54,813 nucleotides of DNA from Olsenella sp. An290. GTDB taxonomy: Bacteria; Actinomycetota; Coriobacteriia; Coriobacteriales; Atopobiaceae. The notes under the pieces were generated by a model. The model saw nothing but the letters and a program-made list of their open reading frames with translations, ran no database searches and had not been told where the DNA came from. The stretch lies in contig NZ_NFIU01000012.1 in assembly GCF_002159535.1 (NCBI RefSeq), positions 1-54,813 of the forward strand, in the 5' to 3' direction. The position numbers and the translations under genes were made by a program. Of the stretch, positions 48,461 to 54,813 are shown piece by piece. The stretch's first letter is position 1, and each line of letters begins with the position of its first letter.

Positions 48461-48965
48461 TGCCAAGAAGGTCGGTGAGGTTGCGGGTGAAGCGCTCGCG
48501 GTCGTCGTCCGTGAACGCTGCCGGCCCGCGCGTGCGGCCACCGGCGCGACGCACCTTCTTCTCCTCGTGGCGAATGAAGAGGTCCATGTCGATCGTCGCC
48601 CTTGAGTACACGCGCCCGCGCACGCCAATCGCAGCCGCCCCACGTCCCAGCACCATGCTCGCAAGGCCGATGTCCTGCGTGACCACCACGTCATCTGGCT
48701 GCAGGCGCTCCACGATGGCAAAGTCCGCGCTGTCCGCCCCGACGGACACGTCGAGCACGTCGACCCAGAACCCGCCGTGCTTGGCATCGCGGCCGCGGGC
48801 CCGCTCGGGGCCGCGCGGGTCATCCCGTCGGACGTGCCGTTCAAGGTTCTGCGTGGTGTTTCCCACAATGACCACCGGCACCCGCGCCCGTCGCGCGCAG
48901 GCGAGGGCCTCGCGCGTGACCGGGCACGCGTCGGCGTCAATGTAGAGGGTACGACTGTGGACCAC
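48456..48965 (-). CDS. YaiI/YqxD family (UPF0178) protein
   Basis: A 169-residue protein of the YaiI/YqxD group, a PIN-like fold thought to be a nuclease: LYIDADACPVTREAL (acidic N-terminal motif), VVIVGNTTQNL, GADSADFAIVER and DDVVVTQDIGLASMVLGRGA. Acidic residues at both motifs could bind metal. The start is GTG 48965 with GAGGAGG. It converges on selD and shares its terminator palindrome. The cellular role is unknown. Confidence 0.88.
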   Translation of the reverse strand: MVHSRTLYIDADACPVTREALACARRARVPVVIVGNTTQNLERHVRRDDPRGPERARGRDAKHGGFWVDVLDVSVGADSADFAIVERLQPDDVVVTQDIGLASMVLGRGAAAIGVRGRVYSRATIDMDLFIRHEEKKVRRAGGRTRGPAAFTDDDRERFTRNLTDLLGK

Positions 48966-48977
48966 CCGCTCCTCCTC

Positions 48978-49440
48978 TTAGCGCGCCTCGCCCCCATACC
49001 AGCGGCGCAGCGTGGGCAGCACCGCGCCGAGCAGCGACGCCGCCTCGTCCGCCGTCCAGCCCATCGCCTTGGCCATGCGCGGGGCGCAGTCCTCGATCAT
49101 CTCGTCCATCGTGACGTCCTCGACGTAGGCGCCGTCATCGTAGCACCACCGGCAGAGGTCACCCACCTCGGAGCCGTCCGCCTCGTGGCCGTGCTGGCCG
49201 GGCGCGTCGAACATCATGCCGCAGCTCTGGCAGTAGTGCTCCGGCATGTCGAGGAGTGCCGTCACGGGGACGTCAAGCTCGCGGGCAATGAGCTTGATCA
49301 TGTCAATGCCGGGCTCAGTGGTACCCGGTCTCCCAGCGACTGACTGCCTGGCGGGTTATGTAGAGCCTTCGCGCCAGCTCCTCCTGCGTGAGCCCTCGCT
49401 CGCGCCGCAGGAGGGACAGCGCGTCCTTGAGCATGAGCAT
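48978..49440 (-). pseudogene. XRE helix-turn-helix plus zinc-ribbon gene with a frameshift
   Basis: The start ATG 49440 (GAGAGGAG upstream) opens MLMLKDALSLLRRERGLTQE and ITRQAVSRWETG, a Cro/CI HTH. The frame then hits a stop after YH. Skipping the T after GGG restores TTEPGIDMIKLIARELDVPV, then the zinc ribbon HYCQSCGMMFD and DLCRWCYDDG, and runs to 48978. The intact protein would have about 153 residues in an architecture I know from HTH-zinc-ribbon proteins. Everything else about the gene looks intact, so the extra base at about 49320-49330 is a recent mutation, a sequencing error or a +1 programmed shift. Confidence 0.75.
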
Positions 49441-49522
49441 GGGACGTCTCCTCTCATCCGGATTCTTCTCCCCCATTGTCCGGGGGGCGGCGCAAGAGCC
49501 AAGCAACAGATCGTTGCGCGGA

Positions 49523-49906
49523 CTACCCCCTGGCAAGCTCACGCTGCACGCGCTTGGGCAGTTTGGCAACAACGAGCCTGTAGCTCAGGTCGCAGATGCC
49601 GAGCACGAGCCCCTCAGGCAGGTCGGCGTCGAGGTCCACCGAGATCCACGTGCGCCCGTCGGAGTAGTAGCCGGGCAGGACCGCGTCCGGCCACTCGGCA
49701 CGCAGCTCCAGGATGCGGTCGGGATCGCACTTGAGCGAGAGCAGGTGACGCCCGGCATAGGGAGCCTTGGCGTCGGGCGCGACCGTGAGCTCGCAGGCAA
49801 ACTGCCGGCCACCCACCCAGTACACCATCCAGCCCCACTTCTCGTGAAGCGCCTTGGTGGCGCCGGCGAGCGAGAGCAAGCGCTTGTCGACATTCGCAAA
49901 GTCCAT
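49523..49906 (-). CDS. MmcQ/YjbR-like protein
   Basis: A 127-residue YjbR-fold protein (KWGWMVYWVGGRQFACELTV, LLSLKCDPDRILELRAEWPD, RTWISVDLDADLP and a C-terminal Tyr-rich segment). These small CyaY-like double-wing proteins may bind DNA, but their function is not settled. I start at ATG 49906 (GGGGG upstream) rather than the TTG at 49918. It stands alone between the HTH-zinc-ribbon gene and the PTS operon. Confidence 0.8.
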   Translation of the reverse strand: MDFANVDKRLLSLAGATKALHEKWGWMVYWVGGRQFACELTVAPDAKAPYAGRHLLSLKCDPDRILELRAEWPDAVLPGYYSDGRTWISVDLDADLPEGLVLGICDLSYRLVVAKLPKRVQRELARG

Positions 49907-49953
49907 GGCGGCCCCCAATCAGGGAAACGGATTGCCCTGCCAAAGGCTACCAG

Positions 49954-49993
49954 ACAGAAAGAGGCCGGGGCACCGTCTTCGGCGACCCCGGCC
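49954..49993 (-). terminator. PTS operon terminator
   Basis: GGCCGGGG (49963-49970) pairs with CCCCGGCC (49986-49993). On the minus strand TCTTTCTGTCTGG follows. It is about 25 nt after the IIA stop and ends the bgl-IIC-IIB-IIA transcript. Confidence 0.75.
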
Positions 49994-50015
49994 CGTCAGT
50001 CACGCCCCGCTGCGT

Positions 50016-50360
50016 CTAAGCGTTGAGCTTCTCCTTGAGGGAGAGCAGCTCGCGATAGGCGTCGGCGAAGTTCAGCGCCATGAGCTTGCAGGTCTCTGCG
50101 CTCGCCATCTGGTCCTCGGCGTGGAGGAGGAGCAGCGGCAGCGTCTCCTTCCTCTCACCGGACGCCTCGGCCTGGAGCAGCCTCATGTGCACCTCATGCC
50201 CGCCGTTGTACGCCTCGTCACCCTGCCTGACCAGCTCGTCAGCCGCGTCGAAGTCGCCTTCCTTTGCCTTGGCGATCGAGTTGACGTAGCAGGACTTGGC
50301 AGTGCCCACGTAGCTGATGATCTCGAAGCAGATTTGCTCGAGCTCGTCCATGTCTTCCAT
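50016..50360 (-). CDS. PTS lactose/cellobiose-type enzyme IIA
   Basis: A 114-residue IIA of the Lac/Chb family that receives phosphate from HPr and passes it to IIB. The phosphorylated His is in LLLLHAEDQMASAET (near 80). All-helical, length as usual. I start at ATG 50360 with GGAGG five bases upstream. It is the last gene of the operon, 18 nt after IIB. Confidence 0.92.
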   Translation of the reverse strand: MEDMDELEQICFEIISYVGTAKSCYVNSIAKAKEGDFDAADELVRQGDEAYNGGHEVHMRLLQAEASGERKETLPLLLLHAEDQMASAETCKLMALNFADAYRELLSLKEKLNA

Positions 50361-50377
50361 CACAGCCTCCTAGCTGA

Positions 50378-50680
50378 TTAGCCGAGCATCTTCTTGACGT
50401 CGTCGAGGATCTTGGGGGCGTTCATGCGGCCGTAGTCGACCATCGGGATGACTGCCACGGGGATGCGCCCGTCGACGGCCTTCTCGAAGTCGCCCTTGGC
50501 ATAGCCGATCTGAGGCCCGAGGAGAATGACGTCGGCCTCGTTGATGTGGTCCATGGCCTCGTTCATCGGGCGCGCCTCGATCTCGACGTCCTCGCCGCGG
50601 CTCGCGGCCTCCTTCTGCATCTTCTGCACGAGGAGGCTCGTGGACATTCCGGCATTGCAGCAAAGCATAATCTTCTTCAT
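50378..50680 (-). CDS. PTS lactose/cellobiose-type enzyme IIB
   Basis: A 100-residue IIB. The phosphoryl-accepting Cys is in the N-terminal P-loop-like MLCCNAGMSTSLL (near C8). LLGPQIGYAKG and IPMVDYGRMN are typical of cellobiose-type IIB. GGAAGGG precedes ATG 50680. A 240-nt gap with a perfect 18-nt palindrome separates it from the IIC gene upstream, an unusual distance within a PTS operon. Confidence 0.92.
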   Translation of the reverse strand: MKKIMLCCNAGMSTSLLVQKMQKEAASRGEDVEIEARPMNEAMDHINEADVILLGPQIGYAKGDFEKAVDGRIPVAVIPMVDYGRMNAPKILDDVKKMLG

Positions 50681-50694
50681 GGTGGTTCCCTTCC

Positions 50695-50712
50695 GGCCGC
50701 CCGCGGGCGGCC
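50695..50712. other. Perfect GC palindrome between IIC and IIB genes
   Basis: GGCCGCCCGCGGGCGGCC is fully self-complementary, 15 nt ahead of the IIB start codon. It may be an mRNA processing or partial termination point. The rest of 50713-50921 shows nothing I can name. Confidence 0.4.
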
Positions 50713-50921
50713 TTGCGCTCCGGACGCTCGGAGGTCCGGATGGGTTTCCAACGCCAGCAAGCACTGTTCGGCATGTGTGACGTCGGCGGTGGAACGGGGG
50801 CGTGCGCGGGGACGGGCGCTTCGGCGAGCAGCTCGCGTCCGACGGTCGCGTGGGGGGGCGAGTCCGGAAAAGGCTGCCGGGGGTTGCGGAGGCCCAAGAG
50901 CCCCGCGCACGCAAGGGGGGA

Positions 50922-52316
50922 CTAGTTCTCGGTGCTCTCGGAGGCCATCTCGAACTGCTTGCGCTGCGCGGACTCAGACGCCTTCATGAAGGGCAGGTAA
51001 ATCAGCGTGAAGATCACGAGCAGCACGATCTGGAGAATGGCGGCGCGGATGTCGCCGCCCGTGGACAGGATGCCCGAGACAATGATTGGCGTGGTCCAGG
51101 GCACCTGGATGCAGGTGGGGTTGACGAGGCCGATGACCGTGGCAAAGTAGCCGACGAGGATGCCGATGATGGTGCTGAGCACAAACGGAACCATGAGCGG
51201 GATGTTGAACACGATCGGGTAGCCGTAGATGACCGGCTCATTGATGTTGAAGAGGGCAGGTAGGATGCCGAGCTTGGCCACCTCGCGGGAGGGGCGCCAC
51301 TTGCCCCAGATGAACGTTGCGATGAGCAGCGCCAGCGTACAGCCCGAACCGCCCAAGAGCGCGTAGACGTTGATGGTGTTCATATTGAGCCACAGGTCCG
51401 GGCGGGCGATGACCGCGTCGATGCCACCGGAGCTATATACGCTCGTGGCCTCGACGAGCACGACCGTGAGGACGGGCTCGACGAGCACGCCGTTGATGGT
51501 GGACTGGTGGATGCCGAGGGTGAACAGGAACATACCGAGCGAGTAGATCACCACGAGGCCGATCGGGTTGGTGGTGAGGGCTCGCAGCGGGGTCTGGATG
51601 AAGGTGTTAATGAGAGCAGTGACGTCAGTCTGGAAGCCTGCGTAGAGAACCATCGAGAGCACGCCGAAGGCGCCCAGGGTAAGCAGCATCGGAATCAGGA
51701 CATTGAAGGACTTCTCGACCGCGGGCGGCACGCCTTCGGGCATCTTGATGCGCAGCTTCTCGACACCCGAGACCTTAATGAAGAGCGTGGGCGCAAACAG
51801 GCCGATGATGATGGCGGTGAACATGCCGTTGGTACCCGTGTAGTTGGTGATGAACGCGCTCGAGACCTGAGCGGTGGTCACCTCTTCGGCCACGTAGAGC
51901 GGCGATGACGTAGCAAGGTTGGCAGCCACCGTCTGCGGCATCATGATGAAGAAGACCGCGAGCGCCACCACTACGCATGAGACGGGATTGTCGAAGCGCT
52001 TGTTGTTCGCGAAGCTGTAGCCCACCATAGCGCATAGCAGGATGGCTGAGATGGAGAGCGCACCCTGCGTGAGCGAGTTGCCCCAGTACTGGGCCGTGGC
52101 GAGCACATCGGCGTTCGGGAAGAGCCCGGGGTTGCTCGGGTCCGCGCTCCACAGGAACGTAAAGACCACGTTGTTGAGCAATGCGGCGATGCCGGCAAGG
52201 ATGAAGATCGGCATGATGGTGGCGAAGCCATCGCGCAGGCTGCGCAAGTGCACCTGGTTGCCAATCTTGGCGGAAACTTCCGCGAATTTATCGAGGAAGC
52301 TTTGTCCATTAGCCAT
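50922..52316 (-). CDS. PTS cellobiose/lichenan-type enzyme IIC
   Basis: A 464-residue membrane permease that carries and phosphorylates a beta-glucoside. About ten hydrophobic helices are seen; conserved points include RDGFATIMPIFILAG near 28-42, the central LGIHQSTINGVLVEPV and FNINEPVIYGYPIVFNIPLM, the last being the substrate-region signature of this family. AGGAGGG precedes ATG 52316. With IIA, IIB and the phospho-beta-glucosidase upstream it forms a complete cellobiose-type utilisation unit. Confidence 0.94.
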   Translation of the reverse strand: MANGQSFLDKFAEVSAKIGNQVHLRSLRDGFATIMPIFILAGIAALLNNVVFTFLWSADPSNPGLFPNADVLATAQYWGNSLTQGALSISAILLCAMVGYSFANNKRFDNPVSCVVVALAVFFIMMPQTVAANLATSSPLYVAEEVTTAQVSSAFITNYTGTNGMFTAIIIGLFAPTLFIKVSGVEKLRIKMPEGVPPAVEKSFNVLIPMLLTLGAFGVLSMVLYAGFQTDVTALINTFIQTPLRALTTNPIGLVVIYSLGMFLFTLGIHQSTINGVLVEPVLTVVLVEATSVYSSGGIDAVIARPDLWLNMNTINVYALLGGSGCTLALLIATFIWGKWRPSREVAKLGILPALFNINEPVIYGYPIVFNIPLMVPFVLSTIIGILVGYFATVIGLVNPTCIQVPWTTPIIVSGILSTGGDIRAAILQIVLLVIFTLIYLPFMKASESAQRKQFEMASESTEN

Positions 52317-52442
52317 GTCTTTCCCTCCTAACTATTGGAAACATTAGCTGTACCTTCGCGCCCCTCTCTAGGGGACGTGTATCCGATGGCCGAACCGAGG
52401 GGAGGGAGCCCGGGACCGTTCCCCCCGGTCCGGCCCAAGGAC

Positions 52443-53843
52443 CTACTTCACCACGTGTGTCGCGACAACCTCCCTGAGCCACGCCGCGGACTTCTTGGGC
52501 CTGCGGTCGTAGTTCTCCATGAGGTCGACCTCAACGAAGCCATAGCGGTTCTTGAAGGCGTTCGCCCAGGACCAGTTGTCGATGAGGCCCCAGTAGTGGT
52601 AGCCCTTGCACTTGGCGCCGTCGTCGATCGCGCGGGCGATCCAGGCGAGGTGGTCGCGCACGAAGTCGACGCGGTAGTCGTCCTGGATCTGGCCGCTCTC
52701 GTCGCGGTTCTTGTACTCGCCCTCGATGCCGATGCCGTTCTCGGACACGAACCACTCGAGGTCGGGGTACTCGTCACGGCACTTCATGCCGAAGTCGTAG
52801 ATGCCCTTGGGGTAGATCTCCCAGCCGCGGCTCTCGTTCATGACGCGCTCGGGCCAGACGTAGGGCTCGGCAAAGAGCGGATTGCCCCACTCGTCATGAT
52901 CGCGGCTCGGCGCCTGCACGCGACAGGGCTGGTAGTAGTTGCAGCCGAGCCAGTCCACGACGCCCGAGCGCAGGACCTCCTCGTCACCGGGGCGAGCCGG
53001 GACCGGCGTCCCGAGGCGGGCAAGGGTCTCGAGCACGTCGGCGGGCAGGCTGCCCTTGGTCGCAAGGTCGAGCCACCAGCGTGTGGTGAGACCGTCGTTC
53101 ATGCGCAGCGCCTCGAGGTCGGCCTCGCTCGGGTCCTCCTTGGTGTAGGAGGGGCTGAAGTTGCACACGATGCCAATCCGCGCGTCCGGACGGAGCGCGC
53201 CCTCCTCGCGCGCCGCGCGGTAGCGGGCGACGCCGAGCGCGTGCGCGATCGAGATGTTGTACTGCGCCACCACGGCCTCGCGGAAGCTGTGGTGCTGCGG
53301 GTACCAGCCACCGTGCCAGTAGCGGTTCTCGGGCTCGACGCTCGGCTCGTTGAACGTGAACCAGTACCGGACCTCCTTGCCGAACTCGTGGAGCGCCTTC
53401 TCGACGTAGTTCGCGTACGCCTCGCAAGTCTCGCGGCTCTCCCAGCCGCCGCGGCGGAAGAGGAAGGTGGGAAGGTCAAAGTGGTAGAGGATCACAAAAG
53501 GCTCGAGCCCCTCCTCGCGCGCCGCACGGAAGAGCTCGTGGTACCAGGCCGCGCCCTCTGGGTTGATGTTGCCGTCGGCATCGAGCAGGCGGCTCCACTG
53601 AATCGACGTGCGGAAGCTGTCGAGCCCGAGGCCCTTGAGGATGGCAAGGTCCTCCTTGTAGTGGTGCATGAAGTCGTTGCCCACGTAGGAGCCCACGCGG
53701 TTGTAGAACGCCTCGATGTCCTCGTTGGACCAGGTGTCCCACACGTTCTCAAGCTTGCCGCCTACGTTCCAGCCCCCTTCCGTCTGCGGACCGGACATCG
53801 CCGCTCCGAAGAAGAAGTTCTCGGGCAGGGTCAGTTCTGCCAT
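52443..53843 (-). CDS. 6-phospho-beta-glucosidase, GH1 family
   Basis: A 466-residue GH1 enzyme that splits phosphorylated beta-glucosides from the PTS. The acid/base Glu is in WFTFNEPS and the nucleophile in FVSENGIG. Further landmarks are LGLDSFRTSIQWSRL and YHYWGLIDNWSW. The PTS context, rather than one residue, points to 6-phospho substrates. GGAGG precedes ATG 53843; the longer upstream frame lacks a site. It is the first gene of the minus-strand operon and lies divergent from the GntR regulator. Confidence 0.93.
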   Translation of the reverse strand: MAELTLPENFFFGAAMSGPQTEGGWNVGGKLENVWDTWSNEDIEAFYNRVGSYVGNDFMHHYKEDLAILKGLGLDSFRTSIQWSRLLDADGNINPEGAAWYHELFRAAREEGLEPFVILYHFDLPTFLFRRGGWESRETCEAYANYVEKALHEFGKEVRYWFTFNEPSVEPENRYWHGGWYPQHHSFREAVVAQYNISIAHALGVARYRAAREEGALRPDARIGIVCNFSPSYTKEDPSEADLEALRMNDGLTTRWWLDLATKGSLPADVLETLARLGTPVPARPGDEEVLRSGVVDWLGCNYYQPCRVQAPSRDHDEWGNPLFAEPYVWPERVMNESRGWEIYPKGIYDFGMKCRDEYPDLEWFVSENGIGIEGEYKNRDESGQIQDDYRVDFVRDHLAWIARAIDDGAKCKGYHYWGLIDNWSWANAFKNRYGFVEVDLMENYDRRPKKSAAWLREVVATHVVK

Positions 53844-53870
53844 GACGCCTCCGTTTCCTCGCTCGTCTTC

Positions 53871-53932
53871 GCGCGACCATTTGTCGCGCTTTGTTAGTTG
53901 AATTGTAGCGCTCTTATTTTCTCTATGTAGCG
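53871..53932 (-). promoter_or_regulatory. Candidate control sites in the bgl-gntR intergenic region
   Basis: GCGCGAC-n5-GTCGCGC (53871-53889) is a perfect 7-nt inverted repeat in the leader of the glucosidase gene. TTGTAGCG and ATGTAGCG recur 22 nt apart (53903-53910, 53925-53932) in an AT-rich stretch that probably contains the promoter. Two helical turns suit a dimeric GntR repressor encoded divergently. The rest of 53844-54152 shows no gene. Confidence 0.4.
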
Positions 53933-54152
53933 GATTTATTGCCGACAAAGACGGGAACAAAGGAAGATAATGGATTACGTCAGACGAGAACCACGTCGAT
54001 GAGCTGGGGTTTTACAGCCGACCAGCCCGACGGGGCGCAATGCGCACGAACCCGCGCCCTTTTGCCTGGCCGCAAAATCAAACCGCTCGCGGGCGAAACA
54101 AGACCGTTCGCGGAGCGCGTCGAGGACCGCAGGAAGCACGAGGGAGGCTGCC

Positions 54153-54813
54153 ATGCTCAAGTACGAGACGATTGCCCAGGATATACAGAACCGTATCGAG
54201 GACGGCGACCTTGCGCCCAATGACAAGCTTCCGACGGTCGTCGACCTCTGTGACCGCTACGGCGTGAGCAAGATCACCGTCAAGCGCGCCTTCGAGATCC
54301 TCACCGAGAAGGGCCTCATCGCGAGCAAGCGCGGGTCGGGCACCTACGTGAAGAACACCACGGAGCTCTTCGACACGGGGGGCGTCGACCCGCTGCTCGT
54401 GGGCAAGGACGGCACGCGGGAGGACACGTTCGGGTTCACCAGGCCCGACCAGCCGATCGGCTTCACCGCCTCGCACAGCGCGCGCGGGAGGAGCGTGAGC
54501 TCGGTGGTCTACGACTTCTCGGTCACGAACCCGCCCGAGAGCGTCGCGCGGCACCTGAGCATCTCCCCCGACGACTTCACCTACTACTTCTGCCGGGCGC
54601 GCCGCCTTGAGGACGACCCAATTACGATTGAGTACACCTACATGCCGATCGACGTAACGCCCGGCCTCAAGCGCGACCAGCTCTACCACTCCGTCTACTC
54701 GTTCGTCCAGGACACGCTCGGGCTCAAGATCTCGAGCTTCCACCGCATCATCCGCGCCGTGAGCGCGACCGAGGAGGAGGCCGGGCGCCTGCGGCTCGAC
54801 GCGGGCACCCCCC
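54153..54813 (+). CDS. GntR/UTRA-family regulator, 3' end beyond the window
   Basis: About 220 codons are visible. The N-terminal winged helix (YETIAQDIQNRIEDGDLAPN, DKLPTVVDLCDRYGVSKITV, KGLIASKRGSGTYV) is of the GntR type, and a UTRA effector domain follows from about 85 onward (VARHLSISPDDFTYYFCRAR, ITIEYTYMPIDV). UTRA-GntR proteins sense sugar phosphates or amines. Lying divergent from the PTS/glucosidase operon, it most likely represses that operon and is released by a phosphorylated beta-glucoside. GAGGGAGG precedes ATG 54153. No stop is reached before the window ends. Confidence 0.9.
   Translation, partial: MLKYETIAQDIQNRIEDGDLAPNDKLPTVVDLCDRYGVSKITVKRAFEILTEKGLIASKRGSGTYVKNTTELFDTGGVDPLLVGKDGTREDTFGFTRPDQPIGFTASHSARGRSVSSVVYDFSVTNPPESVARHLSISPDDFTYYFCRARRLEDDPITIEYTYMPIDVTPGLKRDQLYHSVYSFVQDTLGLKISSFHRIIRAVSATEEEAGRLRLDAGTP

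Noticed and set aside
1-54813. tRNA or rRNA genes
   Set aside because: No cloverleaf with a GTTCGAATC-type arm or ribosomal RNA signature was seen on either strand; a dedicated scan was not possible.

Overview
The window is a gene-dense, very GC-rich chromosomal segment with strong Shine-Dalgarno sites before almost every gene. Content and style (GlnR-like orphan regulator beside glutamine synthetase, FeoAAB with Cys-rich partners, indolepyruvate oxidoreductase, PTS beta-glucoside genes, BceRSAB module, many short intergenic palindromes) fit a fermentative high-GC actinobacterium, most likely the class Coriobacteriia (Olsenella/Atopobiaceae-like). The lineage is inferred from gene content, not from a marker gene. 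I saw no rRNA, tRNA, CRISPR array, prophage or transposase gene.

Layout. 1-184: 5' end of an unknown gene. 538-7163: nitrogen block on the minus strand, with a GlnR-like regulator, a polar amino-acid ABC transporter (two binding proteins, permease, ATPase) and glutamine synthetase with a candidate GlnR box. 7314-8409: small Cys-rich membrane protein and phosphoglycerate mutase. 8621-12684: DUF2752-like protein, FHA protein, membrane-anchored disordered protein and Ser/Thr kinase. 12872-21134: metal block, with a ZIP transporter, AraC remnant, P1B-type ATPase, DUF6110-like protein, AraC protein, HMA-domain protein, FeoB and two FeoA. 21884-29020: PPK2, PEP carboxylase, flippase, flavin reductase, fluoride channel. 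29350-33391: MarR-controlled heterodimeric ABC exporter. 33801-36911: AspRS, HAD phosphatase, small unknown protein. 37032-41827: BceB, BceA, sensor kinase, response regulator. 42529-46633: acyl/aryl-CoA ligase and indolepyruvate:ferredoxin oxidoreductase. 46930-49906: YegP-like protein, SelD, YaiI-like protein, frameshifted XRE/zinc-ribbon gene, YjbR-like protein. 50016-54813: cellobiose-type PTS IIA, IIB and IIC, 6-phospho-beta-glucosidase and a divergent GntR/UTRA regulator cut by the window edge.

The coherent modules are nitrogen assimilation (sensing, import, glutamine synthesis), ferrous iron uptake and metal handling, beta-glucoside uptake and hydrolysis, antimicrobial-peptide sensing and export, and aromatic 2-oxoacid oxidation.

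The least explained content is non-coding. Long perfect hairpins carry a GGGGAC-type core (3744, 13820, 35700, 44175, 48428 and relatives). A short motif close to GGCGAGAAGRACC occurs throughout, often just after stop codons and once as an inverted pair forming a terminator. Several intergenic regions carry locus-specific repeats around that motif, including two candidate miniature inverted-repeat elements (29131 and 41975). These look like several co-resident families of palindromic repeats, at least one of which lies against a truncated gene.
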